DNA of 64,000 nt from Geodermatophilus dictyosporus (GCF_900115505.1 NZ_FOWQ01000005.1:124001-188000), one strand, 5' to 3'. Counted from the first letter of the stretch, positions 34,065-42,970 are shown. Numbers and translations: made by a program. Notes: generated by a model not told the origin, from the sequence alone.

Positions 34065-34475
34065 ATGTCCGCTCGCGGCGCCATCGAGAACGTGCTCAAC
34101 CGGTACTCCATCGCCTACGACGACAACGACATGGCGGAGATGGCCGACACCTTCGCCGAGGACGCCGTCCTGACCATGCGCATCGCCGGCGGCGACCTCA
34201 TCGGCCCGTTCGAGGGCAAGCCCGCGGTGATGAAGCTGATGACCGACAGCCTGGCCAGCCAGACCGACCAGCGCCGGCACGTGACCACCAACGTCGCCAT
34301 CCGCAAGGAGACCGAGGACGCCGCCACCGTGACCTCCTACCTGACGCTGATCTCGGTGCAGGACGGGAAGGCCACCCTCCTGTCGACCGCCAAGTACGAG
34401 GACGAGCTGGTGCGCGAGGGTGACGGCGCCTGGCGGTTCACCAAGCGGCACATCGAGCTGGACCTGCCCTACTGA
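34065..34475 (+). CDS. SnoaL/NTF2-fold protein 1
   Basis: 136 residues, starting MSARGAIENVLNRYSIAYDD. The alternation DTFAEDAVLTMRI, GKPAVMKLM and WRFTKRHIEL is typical of the cone-shaped SnoaL-like fold shared by polyketide cyclases, limonene-epoxide hydrolase and dehydratase-like proteins. Specific catalytic residues cannot be assigned. It is first in the operon with a CoA ligase 27 nt downstream. GAGGAG precedes the start. Confidence 0.75.
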   Translation: MSARGAIENVLNRYSIAYDDNDMAEMADTFAEDAVLTMRIAGGDLIGPFEGKPAVMKLMTDSLASQTDQRRHVTTNVAIRKETEDAATVTSYLTLISVQDGKATLLSTAKYEDELVREGDGAWRFTKRHIELDLPY

Positions 34476-34502
34476 GCCCGGCGCCGGACGAGGAGCACCG
34501 CC

Positions 34503-36056
34503 GTGAACCAGGGCCTGGTCCCCGCCAAGTGGGCCGCGCTGACCCCGCGCGCCGAGGCGATCGTCGACGTGCCGAACAGCCGCCGGATGACCTACGCGGA
34601 GTTCGACTCCCTCGTCCGGCGCGCGGCCAACGGGCTGCGCGGCCTGGGCCTGCAGAAGGGTGACCGCTTCGCCGTCCTCTCCCGCAACTGCGCCGAGTAC
34701 ATGGCGCTGTACTACGCCGCCGGCCGCGCCGGGCTGGTGCTGCAGCCGCTGAACTGGCGGCTGGCCGGCGAGGAGCTGGCGACCATCGTCCGCGACGCCG
34801 CGCCGCGGGCGGTCGTCAGCGCCGACGAGTGGTCCGAGACGGTCGAGCAGCTGCAGCGCGACGTCGACGTCCCGCACTGGCTGCAGTTCGGCGACAAGAG
34901 CGACGGCTCGTTCGTGCGCCTGGTCGAGGGGGCCGGCGACGAGGAGCCGGTCTGGACGGCGCAGGCCCTCGACGACGACCCGTTCTTCATCCTCTACACC
35001 GGCGGCACCACCGGGAAGAGCAAGGGCGCCCTGCACACGCACCGCAGCACCGGGGCGATGATGCTGGCCCAGACCGTGGCCGAGCGGATCGTGCCCAGCG
35101 ACGTCTACATGCTGACCGGGCAGATGTACCACATCCCCACGGTGCTGGCGATGAACTACAACCGGCACGGCTGCCCGCTCGTGCTGGTCAACTTCGAGGC
35201 CAAGCAGGCGCTGGAGGTCATCCAGGAGGAGCGGGTCTCGGCCTTCCTCGGCATCACCACGATGATCAACTGGATGATGGCCGTGCCGGACTTCGCGAGC
35301 TACGACCTCTCCAGCCTGCGCAACTTCCAGTACGGCGGCGGCCCGATGCCCTCCTCGGTGGTGCGCGCGGCGATGGACGCCTTCCCCTGCACGATGATCC
35401 AGGGCTACGGGCAGACCGAGGGCGCCGGCATGACCTTCCTGTCGCAGGAGGACCACGTCCGGGCGGTCCACGGCGACCACCCCGAGCGGCTGCGGTCGTG
35501 CGGGCGGGAGGGCTTCACCGCGCAGATCCGGGTGGTCGACGAGCACGGCCGCGACGTGCCGCAGGACGGCCGCACCGCCGGGCAGATCGTCGCCCGCGGC
35601 GAGCAGAACATGATCGGCTACCTCAACCAGCCCGAGCTGACCGCCCAGACCATCCGCGACGGCTGGATGTGGACCGGCGACATGGCCACCTGGGACGAGG
35701 AGCGCTACGTCTTCATCGTCGACCGGGCCAAGGACATGATCATCTCCGGCGGCGAGAACATCTACAGCGTCCAGGTCGAGGAGGCCATCAACCAGCACCC
35801 CGCCGTCCTGGAGTGCGCCGTCTTCGGCGTCCCGGACGAGGAGTGGGGCGAGTCGGTGAAGGCGGTCGTCGTGCTCAAGCCCGGCACGGAGGCGACCGAG
35901 ACCGAGATCATCGACGAGGCGCGCAAGCACCTGGCCGGCTACCAGAAGCCGCGCTCGGTGGACTTCGTCCCCCAGCTGCCCAAGGCCCCCACCGGCAAGA
36001 TCCTCAAGCGCGAGCTGCGGCAGCCCTACTGGGCCGACCACGAGCGGGGGGTCTGA
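34503..36056 (+). CDS. Acyl-CoA synthetase / AMP-dependent ligase 1
   Basis: A 517-residue class I adenylate-forming enzyme. ATP-binding loop YTGGTTGKSKGA (about residues 163-174), GYGQTEGAG, WTGDMATWD and the hinge RAKDMIISGGENIYS are all present, as is the catalytic Lys region PKAPTGKILKREL at the C-terminus. It activates a carboxylic acid to its CoA thioester. It has a GTG start with GAGGAG upstream. A FAS1/MaoC-like hydratase gene starts immediately after its stop. Confidence 0.92.
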   Translation: MNQGLVPAKWAALTPRAEAIVDVPNSRRMTYAEFDSLVRRAANGLRGLGLQKGDRFAVLSRNCAEYMALYYAAGRAGLVLQPLNWRLAGEELATIVRDAAPRAVVSADEWSETVEQLQRDVDVPHWLQFGDKSDGSFVRLVEGAGDEEPVWTAQALDDDPFFILYTGGTTGKSKGALHTHRSTGAMMLAQTVAERIVPSDVYMLTGQMYHIPTVLAMNYNRHGCPLVLVNFEAKQALEVIQEERVSAFLGITTMINWMMAVPDFASYDLSSLRNFQYGGGPMPSSVVRAAMDAFPCTMIQGYGQTEGAGMTFLSQEDHVRAVHGDHPERLRSCGREGFTAQIRVVDEHGRDVPQDGRTAGQIVARGEQNMIGYLNQPELTAQTIRDGWMWTGDMATWDEERYVFIVDRAKDMIISGGENIYSVQVEEAINQHPAVLECAVFGVPDEEWGESVKAVVVLKPGTEATETEIIDEARKHLAGYQKPRSVDFVPQLPKAPTGKILKRELRQPYWADHERGV

Positions 36057-36533
36057 GTGGCCTTCGCGGAGGCCGACCTGCAGACCCTGGTCGGGCGCCG
36101 CTTCCCCGGCGGCAGCTACACCGTCGAGCCGTGGCGCGCCTGGCTGCTCGCCGACTGCGTGCTCGCCGACCCGCCGTCGCTGACCGACGGCGGCGAGCAG
36201 ACCGCGCACCCGCTGTTCGCCTGGATGGCCGCGACCGGCGCCATGGGGGTCACCTGGGACGAGCTGTTCGGCTGGTTCGGGGCGAGCGCCGCCGACGGCC
36301 CGGTGTTCGGTGAGCACGAGACGACGCTGCACCGGCCGCTGCGGGTGGGGGCCACCTACCGGGTGAGCGGGGGCGTCGAGTCCGCCGAGCGCAAGGTCGG
36401 CCGGCGCACCGGCGTCTTCGACGTCGTCGGCTACGCCATGGACCTGCGCGACCCGGGCCTGCCCCCCGACGACCCGGGAGCGCACGTGGCCCGCTGCTGG
36501 AACTCCATCGTCTTCCCCCGGAGGGACGCATGA
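36057..36533 (+). CDS. MaoC/FAS1-like hotdog dehydratase subunit
   Basis: 158 residues, GTG start abutting the ligase stop. It shows the FAS1-type dehydratase N-domain pattern (VGRRFPGGSYTVEPWR, HPLFAWMAATG, LHRPLRVGATYRV) but no clear hydratase catalytic D-x4-H dyad. Such subunits commonly pair with a second MaoC subunit that carries the catalytic residues. That partner is probably the next gene, overlapping by 4 nt. Confidence 0.75.
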   Translation: MAFAEADLQTLVGRRFPGGSYTVEPWRAWLLADCVLADPPSLTDGGEQTAHPLFAWMAATGAMGVTWDELFGWFGASAADGPVFGEHETTLHRPLRVGATYRVSGGVESAERKVGRRTGVFDVVGYAMDLRDPGLPPDDPGAHVARCWNSIVFPRRDA

Positions 36534-36961
36534 CGACCGCCGCCCCGGTCGAGGTGGGCACCGAGCTACCGCCCTGGGAGGTCGCCTCGGTCAGCGCCGA
36601 GAAGATGAAGACGATGGCGGCGCTGCTCTCCGACCCCACCCCGATCCACTGGGACGTGGCCACGCTGCAGGCGCTCGGCATGGGCGACCGGCCGGTCAAC
36701 CAGGGGCCGCTGAACATGGGCTACGTGATGAACGCCGTCACCGCGTGGGCCGGCGGGGCGGGGTCACTACGCCGGCTGCGGGTGCGCTTCCTCGGCACCG
36801 TGCTCGCCGGCCAGCACCTGAGGGTGCGCGGCACGGTGCGCGCGGTGCGCGAGGAGGACGGCGTGCGGCTGGCCGACTGCGACGTCGTCCTGGAGGTCGT
36901 GGACGGCGACCCCGGTGGGGACGCGGTCGTCTCCGGCAGCGCGACGGTGGTGCTGCCGTGA
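36530..36961 (+). CDS. MaoC-like enoyl-CoA hydratase subunit
   Basis: A 143-residue single-hotdog protein with the hydratase motif SDPTPIHWD (catalytic Asp/His) and NQGPLNMGYVMNAV. It overlaps the preceding hotdog gene (ATGA) and the following thioesterase gene (GTGA). The two hotdog proteins probably form a heteromeric hydratase like ChsH1-ChsH2-type complexes, acting on a bulky enoyl-CoA. This pairing is an inference. Confidence 0.8.
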   Translation: MTTAAPVEVGTELPPWEVASVSAEKMKTMAALLSDPTPIHWDVATLQALGMGDRPVNQGPLNMGYVMNAVTAWAGGAGSLRRLRVRFLGTVLAGQHLRVRGTVRAVREEDGVRLADCDVVLEVVDGDPGGDAVVSGSATVVLP

Positions 36962-37380
36962 CGTACGAACCGCTGCGGTTCCGGCTGGCCTACGGCGACT
37001 GCGACGTCGTCGGGATCGCCTACTTCGCCGTCTACTACCCCTGGATGGAACGCGCGCAGACGCTGTGGCTGTACGCGCACGGCCTGCGCAGCGGCGAGCT
37101 GGTCGAGGACCTGGGCGTGCTCACCGTCGGGGTGCACTCGGAGTGCACCTACCGGCAGATGGTGCGGGTGTTCGACGAGCTGACGATCGAGATCACCCTC
37201 GACCGGGTCGGCACGACGTCCTACACGCTCGGCTTCGACTTCGTCCGCGACGGCTCGGTGGTCACCCACGGCGCGATGACCTTCGTGTGCCGGACGCCGG
37301 AGGGCGGCAAGGCCGCGATCCCCCAGCGGCTGCTCGACGTGCTGCACACCCTGCCTGCCCCCGCGGAGGTGCCGGCGTGA
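36958..37380 (+). CDS. Acyl-CoA thioesterase, 4HBT hotdog family
   Basis: A 140-residue thioesterase with YGDCDVVGIAYFAVYYPWMERA, where the Asp of the 4-hydroxybenzoyl-CoA thioesterase/YbgC signature is present. It would hydrolyse an acyl-CoA to recycle CoA. The GTG start overlaps the previous stop and its stop overlaps the next start, so it belongs to a tightly coupled cassette. Confidence 0.82.
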   Translation: MTYEPLRFRLAYGDCDVVGIAYFAVYYPWMERAQTLWLYAHGLRSGELVEDLGVLTVGVHSECTYRQMVRVFDELTIEITLDRVGTTSYTLGFDFVRDGSVVTHGAMTFVCRTPEGGKAAIPQRLLDVLHTLPAPAEVPA

Positions 37381-37970
37381 GACTCGACCTGCCGGCGGTG
37401 ACCGCGGAGCTCACCACGGCCGCACCGGCCGACAGCGGCCTCACCGCCCTCGCCGCCGCGGTCCGGGCGCAGGCCGACCGGCAGGCGATCGCCGACCTCG
37501 GCGTCCTGTACGCGCGGGCCGTCGACGACCACGACGTCGACAGCGTGGTGGCCATGTACACCGACGACGGCGTGTTCGAGCGGCGCGGCGCGGCCGCCAC
37601 CGGGCGGGAGGCGATCCGCGCGGCCTACGTGGCCAGCTTCGACACCTACCGCACGATGCTGCACACCCCCCACCCCGGCGTCGTCCGGCTGCAGGGCGAC
37701 GGGACGGCGTCGGGCTGGTCGCACGGCCACGCCGAGCTGGCCACGTCGAGCACGCTGGTGCTCGCGTCCTTCCGCTACGAGGACGACTACCGCTGCGAGG
37801 GCGGCCGCTGGCGCTTCGCCCGCCGCTCGATCACGTTCATGTACGCGGTGCCGGCCGACCAGCTGGCCACGAGCTTCGGCTCGGTGGAGCGGGTGCGCTG
37901 GCCGCGCACCGCGCCGGAGGCCGCGGACTACCCGGAGACCTCCCCCACCTGGGAGTCCTACCGGGGCTGA
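37377..37970 (+). CDS. SnoaL/NTF2-fold protein 2
   Basis: 197 residues from a GTG overlapping the thioesterase stop. Core SnoaL segments are ADLGVLYARAVDDHDVDSVV, MYTDDGVFERRG, GREAIRAAYV and GGRWRFARRSITFMY. The C-terminal tail WPRTAPEAADYPETSPTWES is an extension. The function is unknown; relatives act as cyclases, dehydratases or epoxide hydrolases. Confidence 0.72.
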   Translation: MRLDLPAVTAELTTAAPADSGLTALAAAVRAQADRQAIADLGVLYARAVDDHDVDSVVAMYTDDGVFERRGAAATGREAIRAAYVASFDTYRTMLHTPHPGVVRLQGDGTASGWSHGHAELATSSTLVLASFRYEDDYRCEGGRWRFARRSITFMYAVPADQLATSFGSVERVRWPRTAPEAADYPETSPTWESYRG

Positions 37971-38013
37971 GACCGCCGGGGCACCCGCGCCCCGGGGAGG
38001 GAACGGAGGACCC

Positions 38014-38322
38014 GTGTACCGGATCGTCGTGAACTACCACCACCCCGAGGACCCGCAGGCCTTCCTCGAGTACTACCGCACCACGCACGCCCCGCTGGCG
38101 AAGAACCTCTCGGGCCTGTCGAACTACACCTGGGGCGTGGCCGAGAGCCTGGACGGGTCGCAGCCCCCGTACTTCGTCAGCGCCGTCCTCGACTGGCCGT
38201 CCAAGGAGGCCGCGCTCGCCGACCTCGGGTCCGCGGAGGGGCAGGCCGCCTCGGCGGACATGGCCAACTTCGCGCAGGCCGGGGCCTCGATGTACGCCCT
38301 GGACCTCGAGACCGTCGTCTGA
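38014..38322 (+). CDS. EthD-family protein
   Basis: 102 residues, beginning MYRIVVNYHHPEDPQAFLEY, with THAPLAKNL and FAQAGASMYALDLETV. This matches the dimeric alpha/beta-barrel EthD fold, first known from an ether-degrading P450 cluster. It has a GTG start with GGAGGA upstream. A 7-bp hairpin (37976-37995) precedes it. The precise role is unknown; association with oxygenases is frequent. Confidence 0.75.
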   Translation: MYRIVVNYHHPEDPQAFLEYYRTTHAPLAKNLSGLSNYTWGVAESLDGSQPPYFVSAVLDWPSKEAALADLGSAEGQAASADMANFAQAGASMYALDLETVV

Positions 38323-38328
38323 GCCGGT

Positions 38329-38368
38329 CGCCGGCGCGGCCGGGCGACACCGCCCGGCCGCGCCGGCG
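38329..38368. terminator. Strong hairpin between EthD and SnoaL genes
   Basis: A perfect 18-bp stem (38329-38346 with 38351-38368) and loop ACAC start 6 nt after the EthD stop. It would end or attenuate the long transcript from 34 kb, making the next gene weakly expressed or separately transcribed. Confidence 0.7.
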
Positions 38369-38401
38369 CCGCACCGCACGGCACGGGAGGCCGGCACGTC
38401 C

Positions 38402-38935
38402 ATGACCGCAGCTCCGAGCACCCCCGACCTCGCCGCCCGGCTGGCCCGGGTCGAGGACCGGCTGGCGGTGCACGACCTCGCCGCCCGGTACGCCCTGGCC
38501 GTCGACGACCGCGACTGGGCGACCCTCCGCACGCTGTTCACCGCCGACGCCGTCTTCGCCGGGGTCACCGACCGGGTGCGGGGGCGCGAGGCGGTCCTCG
38601 CCTACCTCGAGCGTCGGCTGGCCGTCTCGGGAGCGAGCGCCCACTCACCGCACGCGCACGTCGTCGACTGGGGCCGCCCCGGCGAGGCGACGGGCACGGT
38701 GTCGATGCACGCCGAGCAGGCGATCGACGGGACGGCGATGGTGCTCGCCTTCCGCTACGCGGACGCCTACCGCCGGGAGGACGACGGGCGGTGGCGGATC
38801 GCGTCCCGCGAGCTCCGCTTCCTCTACGCCGTGCCCGCCGCGGAGTACCCCGTCGCCGTCACCACCCCCCGGCCGCTGCGCTTCCCGGGCGCCGGCCCCG
38901 CCCCGGCACAGCTGGGACCCCGGGCCGGGACCTGA
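38402..38935 (+). CDS. SnoaL/NTF2-fold protein 3
   Basis: A 177-residue protein with LAARYALAVDDRDWATLRTL, FTADAVFAG, GREAVLAYL and RWRIASRELRFLYAVPA. It resembles the protein at 37377-37970 (shared DDGRWR/FLYAVPA region) and may be a divergent duplicate. GGGAGG lies about 12 nt before the ATG. It is convergent with the SDR gene 33 nt on. Confidence 0.7.
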   Translation: MTAAPSTPDLAARLARVEDRLAVHDLAARYALAVDDRDWATLRTLFTADAVFAGVTDRVRGREAVLAYLERRLAVSGASAHSPHAHVVDWGRPGEATGTVSMHAEQAIDGTAMVLAFRYADAYRREDDGRWRIASRELRFLYAVPAAEYPVAVTTPRPLRFPGAGPAPAQLGPRAGT

Positions 38936-38968
38936 CCCGTCCCGGGATCCGACCCCGCCGCCCTCCGG

Positions 38969-39853
38969 TCAGGGCCGGTCGGGCACGGGCTGCACCGGCG
39001 CGGGGTTGAAGCCCGGCAGGGCCAGGTGGCCCGCGTCGACCGGGATCGCCTGGCCGGTCACCGCCCAGGCGCCGTCCGAGGCCAGCCACACCGCGGCGTC
39101 GGCCACCGTCTCCGGCGGCAGCCCGCCCTGGCCGCCCAGGACGCCGTAGTGCAGGGCCGAGGCGTCGAAGTCCTCGCGGGTGCCACCGGGCCGGCCGGCC
39201 ATCTGGTCGTACATGCCGGGCCAGTTGACCATCGGGGTGTCGACCAGGCCGGGACAGATCGCGTTGACCCGCACGCGGTGCGGCCCCAGCTCCAGCGCGG
39301 CACTGCGCATCAGCCCCAGCACCCCGTGCTTGCTGGCGGCGTAGTGCGCCGCGCCGGCGTTGCCCCGGACGCCGTTGACCGAGGAGATCAGCACCATCGA
39401 CCCGCTGCGGCGCTCGATCATGTGCGGCGCGACCGCCTTCATCGACCGCCAGACGCCGAGCAGGTTGATCTCCAGGACGTCGCGGAACTGCTGCTCGCCC
39501 ATCTCCCAGAACGGCGCCTGGGAGAAGACGCCCGCGTTGGCCACCAGCGCGTCGATCCGGCCGAGGGTCTCCAGCCCCTCGGCGACGGCGGCCTCCAGCG
39601 CCGCCGCGTCGCGCACGTCGGCGGTGCGCGCCACGATGCGCCGGTCCAGCGCCTCCACCTGCGCCGCGGTCTCGGCCAGGTCGGCGGCCCGCGCCGTCGG
39701 GTAGGGCACCGAGTCCACGCCCCCGTCCGTGTCGCTGTCGATGTCGACGGCGACGACGTCGGCCCCCTCGCGGGCGAAGGCCACCGCGTGCGCCCGCCCC
39801 TGTCCCCGGGCGGCCCCGGTGACCAGCACGACCTTCCCCTGCAGCCGGCTCAC
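38969..39853 (-). CDS. Mycofactocin-coupled SDR family oxidoreductase
   Basis: 294 residues. Cofactor motif VTGAARGQGRAHAVAF, ADLAETAAQVEALDRRIV, Ser in ISSVNG, Tyr/Lys in YAASKHG, and an extended loop with MYDQMAGRPGGTREDFD. These insertions place it in the mycofactocin-linked group. The GTG start overlaps a small upstream gene (GTGA). It is the last gene of a minus-strand operon with a CoA ligase and an enoyl-CoA hydratase. Confidence 0.83.
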   Translation of the reverse strand: MSRLQGKVVLVTGAARGQGRAHAVAFAREGADVVAVDIDSDTDGGVDSVPYPTARAADLAETAAQVEALDRRIVARTADVRDAAALEAAVAEGLETLGRIDALVANAGVFSQAPFWEMGEQQFRDVLEINLLGVWRSMKAVAPHMIERRSGSMVLISSVNGVRGNAGAAHYAASKHGVLGLMRSAALELGPHRVRVNAICPGLVDTPMVNWPGMYDQMAGRPGGTREDFDASALHYGVLGGQGGLPPETVADAAVWLASDGAWAVTGQAIPVDAGHLALPGFNPAPVQPVPDRP

Positions 39854-40074
39854 GGCGTCCCCACCTCGCCGCCGAGGGCGGTGACCACGAGGCCCTCGGG
39901 GTGGACCCTCATCGCCTCACTGCGGCCCCGCGGCACCGTCGGGGAGCCCGGCGGCGCGTAGGGCGGCACCGGTTCCACGTCGGAGGCGTCGGTGGCCTCG
40001 ATGGCCGGCAGGTCCAGCCGGCCGACGGCGTCGAGGTGGGCCACGGCGACGTCGCGGCCGTCGGGTCCGGTCAC
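39850..40074 (-). CDS. Small 74-residue protein of unknown function
   Basis: Its GTG start overlaps the enoyl-CoA hydratase stop and its TGA overlaps the SDR start, so translation looks coupled on both sides. The product (MTGPDGRDVAVAHLDAVGRL...) is polar, without cysteines or membrane helix, and has a proline-rich centre PPYAPPGSP. No family is recognised. The tight packing argues that it is a true gene. Confidence 0.5.
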   Translation of the reverse strand: MTGPDGRDVAVAHLDAVGRLDLPAIEATDASDVEPVPPYAPPGSPTVPRGRSEAMRVHPEGLVVTALGGEVGTP

Positions 40075-40844
40075 GTCTCCTCCTGTGGGGGTCTGCGGCC
40101 GCGGGCGGCCCGGAAGGCGGCGACGGCGTCCCGGTGCTCCGGGGTGCCGAAGAGCAGCGCGATCGCCTCGACGGACTCGCTGAGGCCGCCGACGGCGTCG
40201 CGGTTGACGAAGGCCTTGCCGACCCGCACGGCCAGCGTGGAGTGCGCGGCCACCTCCGCGGCCAGCGCGACGGCGGCGGGCAGCAGCTCGCCGTCGGGGT
40301 GCACCTCCTGGACCAGGCCGGCCCGCTCGGCGCGCGCGGCGTCGACGACCCGGCCGGTGAGCGCCAGGTAGCGGGTCCAGTGCCGGCCCAGCACGTCGGG
40401 CCCCCGGACGATGCCGTAACCGGGCATCAGCCCGACGGTGGCCTCCTTGAAGGAGAACCGCGCCGACTCCGCGGCCAGCACCACGTCGCAGGCCAGCGCC
40501 AGCTCGCTGCCGCCGCCGAACGCGAGCCCGTTGACCGCGGCGACCACCGGCACCGCGCACCGCTCGACGGCGGAGAAGGCGTCGTAGACGAGCTTGAGGT
40601 GCGGCCGCACCCTCGTCACGTCGCCGGCCAGCTCCGCGAACACGTCGATGTCCCCGCCCGCGGAGAAGGCCCGGCCCTCGCCGGTGAGCACGACGGCGCG
40701 CACGCCGTCGTCGACGCCGATCGTGCCCATGACCTCGGCGAGCTCGCGGAACCAGGTCTGGTCCATCGCGTTGAGCTTCTCCGGCCGGCTCATGGTCAGG
40801 ACGGCGACGCCGGGCGCGGGGTCGGTGCGGGTGAAGCGCTCCAT
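40071..40844 (-). CDS. Enoyl-CoA hydratase/isomerase (crotonase family)
   Basis: 257 residues. The crotonase oxyanion-hole segments are AFSAGGDIDVF (about residues 60-70) and VNGLAFGGGSELAL (about 104-117). FSFKEATVGLMPGYG carries one acidic catalytic position. The start overlaps the ligase stop by one base (TGATG). It is likely a hydratase or isomerase acting on the CoA ester made by the ligase upstream. Confidence 0.85.
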   Translation of the reverse strand: MERFTRTDPAPGVAVLTMSRPEKLNAMDQTWFRELAEVMGTIGVDDGVRAVVLTGEGRAFSAGGDIDVFAELAGDVTRVRPHLKLVYDAFSAVERCAVPVVAAVNGLAFGGGSELALACDVVLAAESARFSFKEATVGLMPGYGIVRGPDVLGRHWTRYLALTGRVVDAARAERAGLVQEVHPDGELLPAAVALAAEVAAHSTLAVRVGKAFVNRDAVGGLSESVEAIALLFGTPEHRDAVAAFRAARGRRPPQEET

Positions 40845-42382
40845 CAGCGGGCCTCCTGGTCCCAGGTGCCGGGCGGGATGCCGTCGGCGCGCAGCTTGTA
40901 CTTCTCCACCCGCTGGCTCGGCGTCATCGGCAGCGCGTCGAGGACCCGCACGTAGCGCGGGACGGCGAAGGAGGTGAGCCCGCGCCGGCAGTGCTCGACG
41001 AGCTCGGCGGGGTCGACGGCGGCGCCCTCGGCCGGGACGACGGCGACCGCGACGTCCTCCTCCGACAGCTCCGAGGGGAGGCCGTACGCGGCCACCTGCG
41101 CCACCGAGGGGTGCTCGGCGACGACCCGCTCCACCTCCCAGGAGGAGACGTTCTCCCCGCGGCGGCGGACGGTGTCCTTCAGCCGGTCGAGGAAGGTGAG
41201 GAAGCCGTCGGCGTCGAGCACGCCCCGGTCGCCGGTGTGGAACCACAGGCCCCGCCAGCTGGCCGCCGTCGCCGCGGGGTCGCCGGCGTAGCCGTCGAAC
41301 ATCCAGCCGGTGCGCTTGGGCCGCACCACGATCTCCCCCGGCGTGCCCGCCGGCACCGGCTCGTCGTCCTCGTCGACGACCGCGACCGAGTAGTTCACCG
41401 ACTCGCGGCCGGCGGTGCCGATGCGGCGGGCCGACGGCGGCATGTCGCAGACGACGGAGACCTCGGTGCTGCCGTAGATCTCGGTGAGGAGCAGGCCGAA
41501 GCGCCGCTCGAAGGACGCGAACACCTCGGGCGGGCACGGGGCGCCGAAGGCCGCCCGCACCGGGTTGTCGGCGTCGTCGTCCCGGGGCGGCTGCTTGTGC
41601 AGGATCGACACCATGGCGCCCTGGTAGTTGAACGCCGTGATGCCGTGGGCGCGGCAGGTGTCCCAGAACCGGCCGGCGGAGAACGTGCGGTCGAGCACCA
41701 GGTCGGCGCCGGCCTCGGCGGCGGTCATCACGCTGCAGTAGCGGGCGTTGGAGTGGAACAGCGGGAAGACGCTGTAGAGCCGGTCGTCGGCGGTGTAGCC
41801 CATGAGCGCGACGGTGTGCCGGGTCAGGTTGACGTTGGCCCGGTGGGAGAGGACGGCGCCCTTGGGCGGCCCGGTGGTCCCCGACGTGTAGAGGACGACG
41901 GCGGGGCCGGCCGGGTCGACCGGCGGCAGGGACTCGGGCGTGGTGGCGAGCAGGTCGGCGAGGTCGACGTCCCCGGAGCCGTCGCCGCCTCCGGCCACCA
42001 CCACGGTGCGGACCGTGTCGGGGGCGACCGCGCCGACGGCGTCGCGGAACTCGGCGTCGCAGACGACGACCGGTGCGCCGGAGTGCCCGAGCAGGTGGCG
42101 CAGCAGGGTCGGGCCGCTCGCCGGGTTGAGCGGCACCTCGACCAGGCCGGCGCGGGCCAGGCCGAACCAGACCGCGAGGGTGGCGGTGCTGCTGCGCATG
42201 AGCACGCAGACGCGGTCACCCGGGCGCAGCCCGAGCGCGCGGAACCCGGCGGCGGAGCGGTCGGCGCGGACGTCGAGGTCGCGCCAGGTCACCGTCTCCC
42301 CGGCCACCAGCGCGCCGGCGGAGGGGGCGGCCCGGCCCGCGGCGGCGGCCAGCCAGTCCCCGATGGACGGCGCGACGGTCAT
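40844..42382 (-). CDS. Acyl-CoA synthetase / AMP-dependent ligase 2
   Basis: 512 residues from the ATG at 42382. YTSGTTGPPKGAVLSHRA is the ATP loop, followed by YGSTEVSVV, FHTGDRGVLDADGF, DRLKDTVRRRGENVSSWEVE and the C-terminal MTPSQRVEKYKLR, where the catalytic Lys lies in VEKYKL. It resembles caiC/crotonobetaine-CoA-ligase-like members. It heads the operon with enoyl-CoA hydratase, small protein and SDR. The gene is divergent from a flavin-binding protein gene only about 50 nt away. Confidence 0.9.
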   Translation of the reverse strand: MTVAPSIGDWLAAAAGRAAPSAGALVAGETVTWRDLDVRADRSAAGFRALGLRPGDRVCVLMRSSTATLAVWFGLARAGLVEVPLNPASGPTLLRHLLGHSGAPVVVCDAEFRDAVGAVAPDTVRTVVVAGGGDGSGDVDLADLLATTPESLPPVDPAGPAVVLYTSGTTGPPKGAVLSHRANVNLTRHTVALMGYTADDRLYSVFPLFHSNARYCSVMTAAEAGADLVLDRTFSAGRFWDTCRAHGITAFNYQGAMVSILHKQPPRDDDADNPVRAAFGAPCPPEVFASFERRFGLLLTEIYGSTEVSVVCDMPPSARRIGTAGRESVNYSVAVVDEDDEPVPAGTPGEIVVRPKRTGWMFDGYAGDPAATAASWRGLWFHTGDRGVLDADGFLTFLDRLKDTVRRRGENVSSWEVERVVAEHPSVAQVAAYGLPSELSEEDVAVAVVPAEGAAVDPAELVEHCRRGLTSFAVPRYVRVLDALPMTPSQRVEKYKLRADGIPPGTWDQEAR

Positions 42383-42433
42383 GTCCCTCCCCGGCAGGAG
42401 CCTGTGCCACCATCCAGCCAGAACATGCGAACG

Positions 42434-42970
42434 ATGACAAGGGTTGCGGGGTGTTCGGTGGTGGCGGATCGGGTGCAGGTCGGTGTCCGGGACATCGAGG
42501 ACCTGCGGGGCACGCACCTGGCGCGCGCCGACCAGGACGACCTGCTCGAGGCGCAGACCGAGTGCACCGTCGCCTACACCTCCCGGGAGGGGTGGCCGGC
42601 GGGGGTGGTGATGAGCTTCCTGCGGCGCGACGGCCGGTTCTGGCTGACCGCGGTGGCCGGCCGCGACCACCTCGAGTCGTTGCGGCTCGACGGCCGCCTC
42701 ACCCTCGTCGTGGACAACCGCGGCACCGGCCTGCCCGGGCGCCGGATGCTGGCCGTGCAGGGCACCGCCGTCGTGCACGACGACCGGGCGACGAAGGACT
42801 GGTTCTACCCGGCGTTCGCCGAGCGGATGGCCGCCGCCGACCCCGGGGCGTTCGTCCGGCTGCTCGACAGCCCGAACCGCGCGGTGCTCGAGGTGACGCC
42901 GACGGGCCGGCAGAAGAGCCACGACAGCCGCCGGATCGCCGGTGACGGCCGCGGCGGCACCCGGCAGTGA
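42434..42970 (+). CDS. Pyridoxamine-phosphate-oxidase-like FMN/F420-binding protein
   Basis: A split-barrel protein of about 178 residues. It has LRGTHLARADQDDLLEAQTECTVAY-type N-terminal helices, then REGWPAGVVMSF, GRFWLTAVAGRDHLESL and RLTLVVDNRGTGLPGRRML, the flavin-binding barrel strands. ATG codons at 42425 and 42434 and GTGs at 42458 and 42461 are in frame, so the start is uncertain. No Shine-Dalgarno is visible. It may be an F420- or FMN-dependent reductase; the substrate is unknown. Confidence 0.65.
   Translation: MTRVAGCSVVADRVQVGVRDIEDLRGTHLARADQDDLLEAQTECTVAYTSREGWPAGVVMSFLRRDGRFWLTAVAGRDHLESLRLDGRLTLVVDNRGTGLPGRRMLAVQGTAVVHDDRATKDWFYPAFAERMAAADPGAFVRLLDSPNRAVLEVTPTGRQKSHDSRRIAGDGRGGTRQ

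Noticed and set aside
38329-38368. The long hairpin as a repetitive or mobile element end.
   Set aside because: No second copy or transposase was noticed. A terminator or attenuator role explains it better.
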